DNA of 49,264 nucleotides from Ardenticatenaceae bacterium. GTDB taxonomy: Bacteria > Chloroflexota > Anaerolineae > Promineifilales > Promineifilaceae. The notes under the pieces are model-generated. The model was not told the origin of the DNA. It saw only the letters and a list, made by a program, of their open reading frames with translations, and did no database searches. The stretch lies in the NCBI GenBank assembly GCA_020634315.1, contig JACKBV010000032.1:1-49264 (forward strand), given 5' to 3'. The translations under genes were made by a program, and so were the position numbers. Positions 25,094 to 34,100 of the stretch are shown here, in pieces (position 1 is the stretch's first letter; each line of letters begins with the position of its first letter).

Positions 25094-25609
25094 ATGGCAC
25101 ATGACGAACAGTATCGTTTACGCAGCGGCTTAACCATCGTCAGCGAACAAAGCGAACAGCTCGAAGAGATGCTGGCCCAGTTACAGCAAAAAATACCGGC
25201 AAATTTCATTTTACTGGTAGATGTCACCGGACAAGTTGTCACCACAAAAGGGGATATTGGCAAACATAACCTGGTCATGCTGGGGTCGCTGGTAGCAGGC
25301 GATCTGGCTGCCAGCCAGGAAATTGCCCGGCTCACTGGTGAATATCAAGATTTCCAAATCGTGCTGCGCGAAGGGCAAGATAGCCACATCTTTATTGCCG
25401 AAGCGGGGCCTTACATGGCGATGCTGATTCAGGTGAACAACGACGTTCCCCTGGGGTGGGCACGCATGGTGATTCGCCAATCCGGAGAGGAAATTGCACA
25501 AGTTTTGACCATGCCTGCGCAAGAAGAACCGGAATGGGACTTACATGCAGGTGAAGATGATTTATCTGACCTGTTTGAAGATGCACTAGACGACGTGTGG
25601 TTGGAGTAA
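25094..25609 (+). CDS. Roadblock/LC7 domain protein
   Basis: This protein has 171 residues. The roadblock/LC7 core (about 20-145) reads LEEMLAQLQQKIPANFILLVDVTGQVVTTKGD...LVMLGSLVAGDLAASQEIARL...YMAMLIQV. Like the REC-roadblock protein before it, the C-terminus is acidic and ends DLSDLFEDALDDVWLE; the two tails look related, suggesting a shared partner. In bacteria, roadblock proteins such as MglB act as regulators or activators of MglA-type GTPases, and such a GTPase starts 4 bases after this stop. The spacing indicates coupled translation. Confidence 0.87.
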   Translation: MAHDEQYRLRSGLTIVSEQSEQLEEMLAQLQQKIPANFILLVDVTGQVVTTKGDIGKHNLVMLGSLVAGDLAASQEIARLTGEYQDFQIVLREGQDSHIFIAEAGPYMAMLIQVNNDVPLGWARMVIRQSGEEIAQVLTMPAQEEPEWDLHAGEDDLSDLFEDALDDVWLE

Positions 25610-25613
25610 CACC

Positions 25614-26204
25614 ATGCACATTAACTGGCAACTGCGACAACTGAATTTGAAAATTGTCTACTATGGCCCGGCGTTAAGCGGGAAAACGACAAACATTGAG
25701 AAGATTCACGACTCAGTTGATCCGCGCCGTCGCAGCGACCTGGTTTCGCTCAAAACGAAGGAAGATCGCACGCTGTACTTTGACTTTTTGCAGCTTGAAC
25801 TGGGTAAAGTGTGCGGGCTAACGCCAAACATCCAATTGTATACCGTTCCGGGGCAAGCTTATTACGAAGCCAGTCGGCGTGTTGTGCTGCGCGGTGCAGA
25901 TGGCGTCGTCTTTGTGGCCGATTCGGCTTACAGCCGTCTGCGGGCCAATATGCAGTCGTGGCAGGCGATGCAGACGCACCTGACTTCATTTGGCATTGAG
26001 TGGGCGAATTTCCCGGTTGTGGTGCAGTTTAATAAGCGGGATGTGCCAACGGCCGTTCCCACCACCACCCTCAGCCGCCTGCTGCACGTTAATGGGCACC
26101 CCTGTTTTGAGGCGGTCGCCATGCAAGGACAGGGCGTATTGCCCACCTTGAAAGCCATCACGCGCAGCGTGGTGGGACGTGTGCAGCAGGAGTTAGTGCG
26201 TTAG
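25614..26204 (+). CDS. MglA-like small Ras-family GTPase
   Basis: This 196-residue GTPase has P-loop GPALSGKT (18-25), switch region DLVSLKTKEDRTLYFDFLQLELG, the altered G3 motif LYTVPGQAYYEASRRVVLRGADGVVFVADS (Walker-B Asp replaced, as in MglA) and G4 NKRD. MglA proteins set cell polarity and drive motility or secretion switching in Myxococcus, with the roadblock protein MglB as activating partner. Here it is flanked by four roadblock proteins. It starts MHINWQLRQLNLKIVYYG, without a lipid signal. The gene is tightly packed between two roadblock genes, so a GTPase-regulator complex is very likely. Confidence 0.93.
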   Translation: MHINWQLRQLNLKIVYYGPALSGKTTNIEKIHDSVDPRRRSDLVSLKTKEDRTLYFDFLQLELGKVCGLTPNIQLYTVPGQAYYEASRRVVLRGADGVVFVADSAYSRLRANMQSWQAMQTHLTSFGIEWANFPVVVQFNKRDVPTAVPTTTLSRLLHVNGHPCFEAVAMQGQGVLPTLKAITRSVVGRVQQELVR

Positions 26205-26245
26205 ACATGGTTATCAGTTCTCAGTTATCGGTCAAGAGGAAAATT

Positions 26246-26641
26246 GTGACAGAACAAAAGAAATCCAAATCTGGCTCAGCCAAAATCGCCGAAATTTTGA
26301 TAGAAATGAATGCCACCGGCCATTTTCCCATCGCCATTCTCACCGACAAGCATGGGTTTCCCATTGCCTCGGCAGCAAGTGATGGACAAGACCCGGATAC
26401 ACAATCAGCTGTGGTGGCATTGGTACAGAAAACGGCCGTTCAGGCACAAAACCAGCTTGGCATGGCGCAAACCGACGAAATATCCCTGTATGACGCACAA
26501 GGAAAGCGCCTCGTTTGCCGCCCCTTCAACGCCAACGGCCACGACATGATCCTGGCCGTGCTGGTTCCCGACAAACAGCAAAGCTACCGACGCCTGACCA
26601 ACAATGCCATCACCGCCATTCGCCAATTGTGGCGCTTGTAA
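26246..26641 (+). CDS. Roadblock/LC7 domain protein
   Basis: This protein has 131 residues from the GTG at 26246, with AGAGGA 5 bases upstream. A longer frame from an ATG at 26207 would translate a stretch (GGTTATCAGTTCTCAGTTATCGG) that looks like a degraded copy of the spacer repeat, so the later start is preferred. The roadblock core reads KIAEILIEMNATGHFPIAILTDKHGFPIASAAS...AQNQLGMAQTDEISLYDAQGKRLVCRPF...MILAVLVP. It is compact and lacks the acidic tail of the other copies. It directly follows the GTPase gene. Confidence 0.8.
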   Translation: MTEQKKSKSGSAKIAEILIEMNATGHFPIAILTDKHGFPIASAASDGQDPDTQSAVVALVQKTAVQAQNQLGMAQTDEISLYDAQGKRLVCRPFNANGHDMILAVLVPDKQQSYRRLTNNAITAIRQLWRL

Positions 26642-26692
26642 AACTGGAAAGGCATTTTCAAGGTAAGCGTAGACATTTTTAGGAGAGACGTG

Positions 26693-27436
26693 ATGGCCTT
26701 ACACGGCAATTTAAGTGAAATGTCCGTAGCCGACCTCATTCAGCATTACGGACAAAACCAAAAGACCACACACATCCTTATCCGGCATCACAACCAGGAA
26801 GCAAACCTATTCTTTCAACAAGGCAAAGTGATGCACGCCACCCTGGGAAATGAACAGGGTGAGGGGGTGATTTATCACATACTGACGTGGGAAGATGGAC
26901 TATTTTCAATTGAAGCAGACGTAAACCCACCGGCCATGACGATTGATCGGAGTTGGTCCGGATTATTGTTGGAAGGCGCACGCCGCCTTGATGAAGCAGA
27001 AAATATAACAATAGATGTGGACTCACCAAAAGAGTTGCAAGACAAGGAGAAACAACCAATGGCGACAAAGAGAAAAAGTGATTTATTGGCAGAAGCGCTG
27101 CAAACGCTCATTGAAGAATCTGCGGATATTGATGGCGCCGCTGTCGTTGGTGTAGATGGCCTGGTGTATTCAGCCAATGTGCCCAACCGCTCGATGGATG
27201 AGGATATGGTAGGAGCCGCTGCCGCCGCTGTAATGGGGTTGAGCCGCCGCAGTGTACAGCAGCTAAAGCGTGGCGACTTTGCCCGCACCTTAATTCAGGG
27301 TGATGATGGCAACATCATTGTCGCCGGGTTGAATGCGGACACGTTCCTGGTCAGCCTGACGCCCAAGGCGGTAAACCTGGGTATGGCTTTCGCTGAAGTG
27401 CGTGACATCACCAAACGCCTACAAGAGATTCTGTAA
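26693..27436 (+). CDS. DUF4388 (PATAN-type) plus roadblock/LC7 protein
   Basis: The 247-residue product has an N-terminal DUF4388/PATAN-like domain (about 1-100: MALHGNLSEMSVADLIQHYGQNQKTTHILI...ANLFFQQGKVMHATLGNEQGEGVIYHILTWEDGLFSIE). A charged linker leads to a roadblock domain (about 125-247: LAEALQTLIEESADIDGAAVVGVDGLVYSANVP...AAAAAVMGLSRRSVQQL...TFLVSLTPKAVNLG). PATAN domains occur in bacterial signalling proteins near receiver domains, and this is a typical roadblock partner. The ATG at 26693 has AGGAG 7 bases upstream. Confidence 0.85.
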   Translation: MALHGNLSEMSVADLIQHYGQNQKTTHILIRHHNQEANLFFQQGKVMHATLGNEQGEGVIYHILTWEDGLFSIEADVNPPAMTIDRSWSGLLLEGARRLDEAENITIDVDSPKELQDKEKQPMATKRKSDLLAEALQTLIEESADIDGAAVVGVDGLVYSANVPNRSMDEDMVGAAAAAVMGLSRRSVQQLKRGDFARTLIQGDDGNIIVAGLNADTFLVSLTPKAVNLGMAFAEVRDITKRLQEIL

Positions 27437-27440
27437 GGCA

Positions 27441-27602
27441 ACCAACCTTTCGGAGGCTGTAGGCATCAACCTCCGAATGACTTTTTCGAAGGCGTTTCTA
27501 TGAGCTGCCGCAGGCTAAAAGCGATGAAGGCCAACCTCCCGGAAGCTGTCATCGACGCGAGCAACTCATGGAAGGAACCTCCGGGAGGCTACCTTTAGGA
27601 GT
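27441..27602 (+). repeat. CCTCCGGGAGG-type palindromic repeat, copy C (with a degenerate extra unit)
   Basis: The part at 27531-27602 has paired AACCTCCCGGAAG and AACCTCCGGGAGG arms about 35 bases apart and ends in CTTTAGGAG. It matches copies at 36638-36703 (reverse) and 38764-38835. A decayed unit lies just upstream (27445-27530). Its tail AGGAG is the ribosome-binding site of the next gene. Confidence 0.7.
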
Positions 27603-27607
27603 AAAAA

Positions 27608-28081
27608 ATGGCTACCGACGAACAGAAGAAAGTCAATCAATATCGTTTGATGAGCATGGCGCTGACAGGTCTGGCCTCTGGTGTATGGAATACGCTGGGC
27701 GATTCGGCGTTTGCGTTTAGTGGCCCAATGGGCAACCAAATTTTGGGCACGATGGAAAGGGAAATGGGGCTGGAGATTGCCGGTGAGTCGCCAGTGGATG
27801 TGATGGTAGAAATCGGCCGTATTTTTGTGGATGAGTTTGGCTTTGCCAGCAACATTACGGTGGAAGAGGTAGGAGACGAGCATTTCGAGATTCGTGTGCA
27901 TAACTGCATCAACCGTCGTTACACCGATGAATTGGTGGCTGCCGGTGTGGAGAAGCCCTTTATCTGCCCGATTCTCAATGCCTGCCAGGCTTCCCTGCGC
28001 CGCATGAATTTTAGAATGCGTGAGGATGTGGAGAAGTGGGTGGAAGGGAATGGCTCGATCATTACCTTCAAAGGGATTTAG
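27608..28081 (+). CDS. Conserved-looking protein of unknown function
   Basis: I do not recognise this 157-residue protein. It has no signal peptide or membrane helix. The first half is helical with a Gly/Ala-rich segment (MALTGLASGVWNTLGDSAFAFSGPMGNQILGTMEREMGLEI). The second half alternates strands and helices (ITVEEVGDEHFEIRVHNCINRR...) and has Cys in VHNCINRR, PFICPILNAC. Its size and shape recall small ligand-binding V4R/hydrocarbon-binding domains, but the similarity is only an impression. The start has AGGAG, supplied by the repeat, 6 bases upstream. The position between the roadblock set and the amidoligase suggests a sensor or adaptor. Confidence 0.6.
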   Translation: MATDEQKKVNQYRLMSMALTGLASGVWNTLGDSAFAFSGPMGNQILGTMEREMGLEIAGESPVDVMVEIGRIFVDEFGFASNITVEEVGDEHFEIRVHNCINRRYTDELVAAGVEKPFICPILNACQASLRRMNFRMREDVEKWVEGNGSIITFKGI

Positions 28082-28110
28082 GTGTTTGGTCGTTTGACCT
28101 GATCTTGCTG

Positions 28111-28146
28111 TTGCGTGTTGCATCTTACACACGATGCAACACGCAA
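28111..28146. repeat. Palindromic spacer hairpin
   Basis: A 14-bp perfect stem, TTGCGTGTTGCATC/GATGCAACACGCAA, has an 8-base loop. It ends 14 bases before the amidoligase ATG. It has no T-run and could affect translation or message stability. Confidence 0.65.
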
Positions 28147-28160
28147 TGTTGGCGTAGACC

Positions 28161-29453
28161 ATGAAGGACCCCATCATTTTTCGCCGCCAAGATGTGTTGA
28201 CGCCAATGGCTGCCCGTTATTGGAAGGATTTGCTGTATCGGGTGGTGAAAATTGGCACGGAGCTGGAGGTGGCACCGCCGAAGAGAATGAACCGGGCTGC
28301 GTTTGAAACGGCCGTTCACGAAGCCCTGCAACCCTCCGGCAACCTGGACACCCTCGGCACCAATGGCGTCCTCGACGTCCAGTCAGAGCATTGTGGGGTA
28401 GAAATTCGCATTATTGGGCGGCATCCCCACTTTCACGCATTGCATCAGCAGTATCAACGCATCATGGCCGCGCTGCAAACATTGGGCAGCAGACCACGTC
28501 CCACCTGTGGCCTGCACTTTCACATCTTGACCCCAGGGCTAGCCGAGCCAGTTCCAGAAATCATCCTGGCAAATTTATGGAATCTGACACGGCGCTATGC
28601 GCCAGAGCTTCGCTTCCTGACCAGTGCCGGCGAACAACGCGAGGCATTGTGTCGGCGGCGCAATTACACCAGCCATGTGGAAATGGTACGTCACTCGCCG
28701 GGCACGATGAGCATGCAAGCGATCAAAACGATCCTCGACGAAAGCATGATTGTGCCCAAACACCAAAATTTCATGAATTTGGAACATGTGGGATTCACCG
28801 AGCGTGGCGACGTGCTGCCCTTTCACATTGAGTACCGCTTTCCCGATGCGGACATGTCGGCTACCGCCGTCACGGCCAAGACGTTTTTGTTTATGGCGCT
28901 GCTGCTGAAGGCGGTGGATTTGAGCCAATATGGGGTGATTCATGTCGGGCAGATCAAGCCTTGGCGGCGCAAAATTGAGCTGCTGGATATGTTGAATAAT
29001 AATGACGGCAATCTGGCAACAAGTGACACAACGGCCGTTTCCGATGACATCATCGCCGAACTGCGCCAGGGAGCCTACGAACTGCTCGACCTGCTGGCAC
29101 CCGTCTTTGATCGCTTCGATGACAACCCCACCCTCGATGTGCTGCTGCTGTTGGCGGAAACCCCCATTTCACTGCTGCGCTGCGCCGGTTACGATTGGCC
29201 GCAAATCGAAGAGATACTGCGGCAGCGGGCCACCACAGATGAAATCGGGCTGGACAAAACCGACCAACGGTTGATGCAGCGCATCGAATTATGCGAATGG
29301 ATCGGGCAAACCTCGCCGGAAACCTGGCAATGGTACGCCGCCCGCGAACTTTTCCTGACACCACAAGACCTGGAACGTCGCCTGCAAAAGCTGGAAAAGC
29401 TGCGCGGCGTGCGCTGGGATCAGCGCCAGGGCACAATGGTTTTTACGAGCTAA
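28161..29453 (+). CDS. Putative amidoligase (GS-like COOH-NH2 ligase fold)
   Basis: The 430-residue protein shows the landmarks of Amidoligase_2-type enzymes: KIGTELEV (30-37), CGVEIRI (78-84), TCGLHFHIL (115-123) and HIEYRFPDADMSATAVTA (222-239), which corresponds to the family's ExR strand. These families have a glutamine-synthetase-like fold and are predicted to make peptide or other amide bonds with ATP. Their genes often neighbour a glutamine-amidotransferase-like thiol enzyme, and one follows here after 59 bases. The C-terminal 150 residues are helical. The substrate is unknown. The spacer before it has a 14-bp hairpin and no clear ribosome-binding site. Confidence 0.78.
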   Translation: MKDPIIFRRQDVLTPMAARYWKDLLYRVVKIGTELEVAPPKRMNRAAFETAVHEALQPSGNLDTLGTNGVLDVQSEHCGVEIRIIGRHPHFHALHQQYQRIMAALQTLGSRPRPTCGLHFHILTPGLAEPVPEIILANLWNLTRRYAPELRFLTSAGEQREALCRRRNYTSHVEMVRHSPGTMSMQAIKTILDESMIVPKHQNFMNLEHVGFTERGDVLPFHIEYRFPDADMSATAVTAKTFLFMALLLKAVDLSQYGVIHVGQIKPWRRKIELLDMLNNNDGNLATSDTTAVSDDIIAELRQGAYELLDLLAPVFDRFDDNPTLDVLLLLAETPISLLRCAGYDWPQIEEILRQRATTDEIGLDKTDQRLMQRIELCEWIGQTSPETWQWYAARELFLTPQDLERRLQKLEKLRGVRWDQRQGTMVFTS

Positions 29454-29483
29454 AAGGAGAATCGGTAAACAATGTTCGCCCCT

Positions 29484-29500
29484 GACCACTGATTACCGAT
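29484..29500 (-). repeat. Spacer repeat ATCGGTAATCAGTGGTC, copy 2 (reverse)
   Basis: The exact reverse complement of the 17-mer lies in the spacer between the amidoligase and glutamine amidotransferase genes. A further ATCGGTAA occurs at 29461. Confidence 0.8.
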
Positions 29501-29512
29501 GATTAACGACCC

Positions 29513-30307
29513 ATGTGTGGCATCGCAGCAACGCTCCTCACACCCCAGGCACGTTCAGCCTCTCTTTGGGATGACATCTGGCAAGATTTCACCGAAAATT
29601 TGCTGATCAATGAAAAGCGCGGGCCAGAGGCAACTGGCGTGGCTTTGCTGCACAAGGATGGGCGGCTGCGGATTGTGAAGCAGGCTGTTGCGGCACATGA
29701 GTTTGTGAAAACGGCCGTTTTCCAGGCATTGCGCCAGCAACTAGACGCAGAAACGGTGCTGCTGCTGGGACACACGCGCTACCCCACACAAGGTTCGCCG
29801 CAAATCCGCGACAACAATCATCCCATTCAGGTGGGGCCGGTGTTTGGCGTGCATAACGGCCGTATCCACAATGACCGCCAACTTTTCGCCCAAGCCGCCT
29901 ATCCACGCCGGGCACAGGTAGACAGCGAAATCATTTTCCAGCTTCTGCAACCCCACTCCCCGGCACAAACAACCTACACCAACTACTTACAAACCATCCA
30001 AACACCTTTACAGCAGTTAGAGGGAGACTTCACCTTTTTAGCAGCCGACCGCCGCGCACCGGGGCATTTACTGTTGGTCAAACACCATCAACCCATGTCA
30101 GTCTATTACCATGCCCAATGGAGCGCCCTCATCTTTTCGTCACGCTATATCTTTTTGCGCAAAAAATTTGGGCAGCGCGTGCGCAATGACCTTTTATTGC
30201 CCGATCAATTAATTCTTTACGACGCCATGCGTGTGCATGAGCAGCAGCAATTCCCTGTAGCAACATTGCCTCTGTACAGTGCAGTTGAAGGAGGCTGTGG
30301 TGAGTAA
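29513..30307 (+). CDS. Class-II glutamine amidotransferase-like protein
   Basis: This is a 264-residue Ntn-hydrolase of the GATase_4/6 type. It begins MCGIAATL, so Cys2 becomes the N-terminal nucleophile. Further family features are EKRGPEATGVALLHKDG, LLGHTRYPTQGSPQIRDNNHPIQ and FGVHNGRIHNDRQLF. Such domains release ammonia from glutamine or cut amide bonds. No synthetase domain is fused to it. Following the amidoligase, it could feed ammonia to it or hydrolyse its product. No clear ribosome-binding site precedes the ATG at 29513. Its end overlaps the next gene by 8 bases. Confidence 0.88.
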   Translation: MCGIAATLLTPQARSASLWDDIWQDFTENLLINEKRGPEATGVALLHKDGRLRIVKQAVAAHEFVKTAVFQALRQQLDAETVLLLGHTRYPTQGSPQIRDNNHPIQVGPVFGVHNGRIHNDRQLFAQAAYPRRAQVDSEIIFQLLQPHSPAQTTYTNYLQTIQTPLQQLEGDFTFLAADRRAPGHLLLVKHHQPMSVYYHAQWSALIFSSRYIFLRKKFGQRVRNDLLLPDQLILYDAMRVHEQQQFPVATLPLYSAVEGGCGE

Positions 30308-31001
30308 CGAAACTATTTTAGTAATTGATGACAACGTCGAATTAGTCGAATTATTAGACAGCTACATCTTGCAGCCCAAGGGGTACAAAGTATTGTGGGC
30401 TACTGACGGCGAGAAAGGGCTGGCTTTAGCATTATTGCATGAACCAGACCTCATCATGCTCGATATGCATATGCCTCGCCTGGACGGCATGGGGGTTTTG
30501 CGAGCATTACGCGAAGCGGATCACAATATTCCGGTCATCTTTATGACCGTCTTTGGATCGGAACGGCTGGCAATTGAAGCATTTCGCCTGGGCGTGCGTG
30601 ATTATTTGATCAAGCCTTTTTCGTTTGAAGAAGTACACAGAACAGTTGATTCAGCGCTGCAAACTGTGCGCCTGGCACACGAAAAGGAAAACTTATCCCG
30701 CAATTTAGTGATGGCAGAAACGGTGCGCCAGACGGTGACGACGCTTAGTCATCACATCAACAATCACTTGATGGCGGTTAGTGGCAATTTGCTGTTGCTG
30801 CAAGAAGCGATGGAACAAGCCGCCAAAAATGAACAGTTAGATTGGTTAGAGATGGTTTATAATAGTGTAGTTGGTATTGAGAAAATTGAACAAGTGCTGC
30901 GCGCGCTGCAACGTATCACACAAGTGGAGCCGACTCAATATTTTGATCATCATCAGATGTTGGATCTGGATCATGTTTTACAACAAACGCCCTTTGAATA
31001 A
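30300..31001 (+). CDS. Response regulator with a lone DHp-like helical domain
   Basis: The GTG at 30300 follows AAGGAGG by 5 bases and gives 233 residues. A receiver domain (about 1-120: ILVIDDNVE, acceptor Asp in DLIMLDMHMPRLDGMG, YLIKPF) is followed by a helical domain. That domain contains TVTTLSHHINNHLMAVSGNLLLLQE, which mirrors the His box of histidine kinases (LSHEINNPL). No ATPase domain follows. The protein might take phosphate on the receiver Asp and pass it through the His, as phosphotransfer proteins do, or dimerise with the kinase next door. It overlaps the amidotransferase gene, so it belongs to the same transcript. Confidence 0.82.
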   Translation: MSNETILVIDDNVELVELLDSYILQPKGYKVLWATDGEKGLALALLHEPDLIMLDMHMPRLDGMGVLRALREADHNIPVIFMTVFGSERLAIEAFRLGVRDYLIKPFSFEEVHRTVDSALQTVRLAHEKENLSRNLVMAETVRQTVTTLSHHINNHLMAVSGNLLLLQEAMEQAAKNEQLDWLEMVYNSVVGIEKIEQVLRALQRITQVEPTQYFDHHQMLDLDHVLQQTPFE

Positions 31002-31183
31002 CTTGAATAGCACCTTGTGGTTTATTAGATAGATTCTATTTTAAAACCTGGATTCATTTATCTTTTGGGTACTGGTGTTCCTCACTTATTCCCTGTTAGT
31101 AGAGGCGAACCGCTAGTCTATCTCTACTAAAACGTTGCCAAACTCCAGTTATTTGACAGAAGCGCAGACATGAGGGGCATATT
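31002..31183. other. Spacer before the MEDS kinase
   Basis: This 182-base AT-rich spacer shows no clear hairpin or promoter pair. A purine-rich site (AGGGG) lies ahead of the kinase ATG. Confidence 0.35.
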
Positions 31184-34100
31184 ATGTCATCATCACAAAT
31201 GCCAACGCAACAAGGTGTTTTACCACTGCCGGTGTCTTTGCATACGCTGCCATCCGGCGCACATGTATGTCAGACTTATCAAACGGACGATGAACGAGAA
31301 GCTGTTCGTGCCAGTTTTGTGACGGAAGGTGCAACGCGCAACGAACAATGTTTGTATGTCACGGCCACGCAACATGGCGCTGAGTTATCGTGGGCTGAGC
31401 ATGTGCAGGTGTTTGGGGCGATGGAGGTGTGGGGTGAAAACGGCCGTTTCCACCCCCACAAAGCACGCACCTGGCTGCAAACCAAAGAGCAAGAAGCCAT
31501 ACAACAAGGATATAGCGGCGTGCGCCTGATCACAGACATGAACTGGTGCCTCCCCATTGCCGCGCACGAAGCATCGCTCGTTGCCTACGAAACCCAGTTT
31601 GAATCCACCACACCGCACATCACCATCTTGTCACAATTTGCGCTAAGCGACTTTCCCACACAAATTTTGTTAAAACTGCTGCTCATTCACAGCTACATTG
31701 GCATTGGTCGGCACATCTACACAAATCCACTGGCACTCCCGCCCACCCAGTTGGCAGCGCCATTGCAGCAAGCATGGACAGTTCACCAACACCGCCTTGA
31801 GCAAATACGAAACTGGATACACAAAGATATAGAGCGAGAACAACGTTTGTTGACCGAAACCTTGACTGAGGCGACCCTGGCTCTGATTTCACGCACCAAC
31901 TATGACGAAGTTCTGGAAGAAATTTTGCAGCAAGCAGAACGCCTTGTGCCTTACCAATCGGCAAACATCGCTTTAGTGGAAGGGGACACGTTGCAGGTTG
32001 CCCGTTGGCGTGGCTACGATTTACTGGGTGGCGAATCGTTTATCGCCCACTTTGCCCAGCCATTAAAAGAAAAATCCATCTCTGCGGAGGTCATTACAAC
32101 CGGTCAGCCCTGTGTCATTGATGATACCCGGCAAGATGATCGCTGGACTTTGGCAAATGACATAGAGTGGGTTCGTTCTTATCTGGCCGTGCCTATCTCT
32201 TTACGCCAGCAGGTAATTGGCGTTTTGCGATTAAGCAGTACAGAAGTCCACGCTTTTACCATTCATGATGGGCTGCGCTTACAGCCATTGGCGAATGTGG
32301 CCGCCATCGCCATCACCAATGCACGCCTGTACCAGCAAGCCCAACAAGAAATTGCTGAGCGCAAACAGGCAGAACAGGCGCTGCTTGAAAGTGAGCGCCG
32401 CTTCGCGGTTGCCACCAAAACCGGCAAGATTGGGGTGTGGGATTGGGATTTACTCAATAATAAACTGCGGTTTGAATCTATCCTCAGCAGTTTGCTTGGT
32501 TATGAGAAGGGTGAATTGACGTATGATTACGCGACCTTGATGAAGGTTGTCTATTCCGATGATCTGCCCCATCTGCAATTGGTCTGGCAGCATTACCTGT
32601 CTGGAAATTTGCAAATGGTGGAGACCATTTTGCGCCTTTGGCATCATGATGGCAGTTTGCGTTGGGGGCTGCTGCGCGGCGAGCCTATCCATGATGAAAA
32701 CAATCGCCTGGTCAGGTTGATTGGGACAATCACGGATATAACCACGACGAAACAGACGGAGACGCAGTTACGCCGCAGCGAGATGCGCTATCGCCAGATT
32801 TTCGAGATGAATCAGGCGATTAAACTGCTGATTGACCCGGATAACGGCCGTATCGTTGAAGCCAACCGTGCGGCCAGTGACTTTTACGGCTACTCGCTCC
32901 AAGAATTCACCCAGATGTCCATTTCTGACATCAACACATTATCACCGAACCAAATCAAGCAGGCGATGGCGCGTGCACGCGTCAAAGAACAGCTCTTTTT
33001 CGACTTTCGCCACCGGCTGGCCTCAGGCGAAATACGTGATGTAGAAGTGTACTCAGGGCCGGTACACACGGATCAGGGGACGCTGCTTTATTCGATTATT
33101 CACGACGTCACAGAGCGCAAGCAGGCTGAGGTGCGCATCCAGCAGTTATCGCAAGCCGTAGAGCAAAGCCCTGTCTCCATTGTCATTACCGATTTGCAAG
33201 GGAATATTGAGTATACAAACCCCCAGTTTACGGCCGTTACCGGGTACACCAAAGCCGAAGCACTCGGCCAAAATCCCCGCATCCTCAAAACCGGACACAC
33301 AACACCCGAAGAATACGAAACCCTCTGGGATACGATCAGCAGCGGCAACGTATGGCGCGGCGAATTCAAAAATCGCGCCAAAGACGGCAGCATCTACTGG
33401 GAACAAGCTGTCATCTCGCCCATCAAAAACGAAAGCGGCACCATCACACACTTTGTCGCCGTCAAAGAAAACATTACCCATATCCGCGAAATAAGCAACG
33501 CCCTCTTCCAGCGCAACCGCGAACTACAGCTTCTAATTCGGGCCGGGCAAGCCTTAAACGCCTCCCTCACCCTGGATCATGTACATCAAACAATCCTGGA
33601 AGAAATACGGCACTTGCTCAATGTCACAGCCTGCTCAGTCTGGCTGCTGGACAAAGACACCGGCGATCTGGTCTGTCGGCAAGTCACAGAACCGATGGAC
33701 AACGTGATTCGCGGCTGGCGGCTGCGACCAGGACAGGGCATTGCCGGGCAATCCCTTTTACATAGAAAAAGCATCATCGTCCCCGACGCCTTCCAAGAGG
33801 AACTGCACTATAAAACCATCGATCAAAAGACAAAACTACGCCTGCGTTCTATCTTGACTGTGCCACTCTATACGAAACAAGAGACCATCGGCGTCTTTCA
33901 AGTTGTCGATGAACAGGTGGATCGCTTCACGACCAATGATTTAGAGTTGATGGAGTCATTGGCATCCATTGCCGCCAACGCCATTGAAAATGCAAAACTC
34001 CACGAAAACCTGCAACAGCAGCTTCTTGCCTTACAAAACACGCAGCAGCAGTTGGTACAACACGAAAAATTGGCCGCTATTGGAGAACTGGCCGCAGGCG

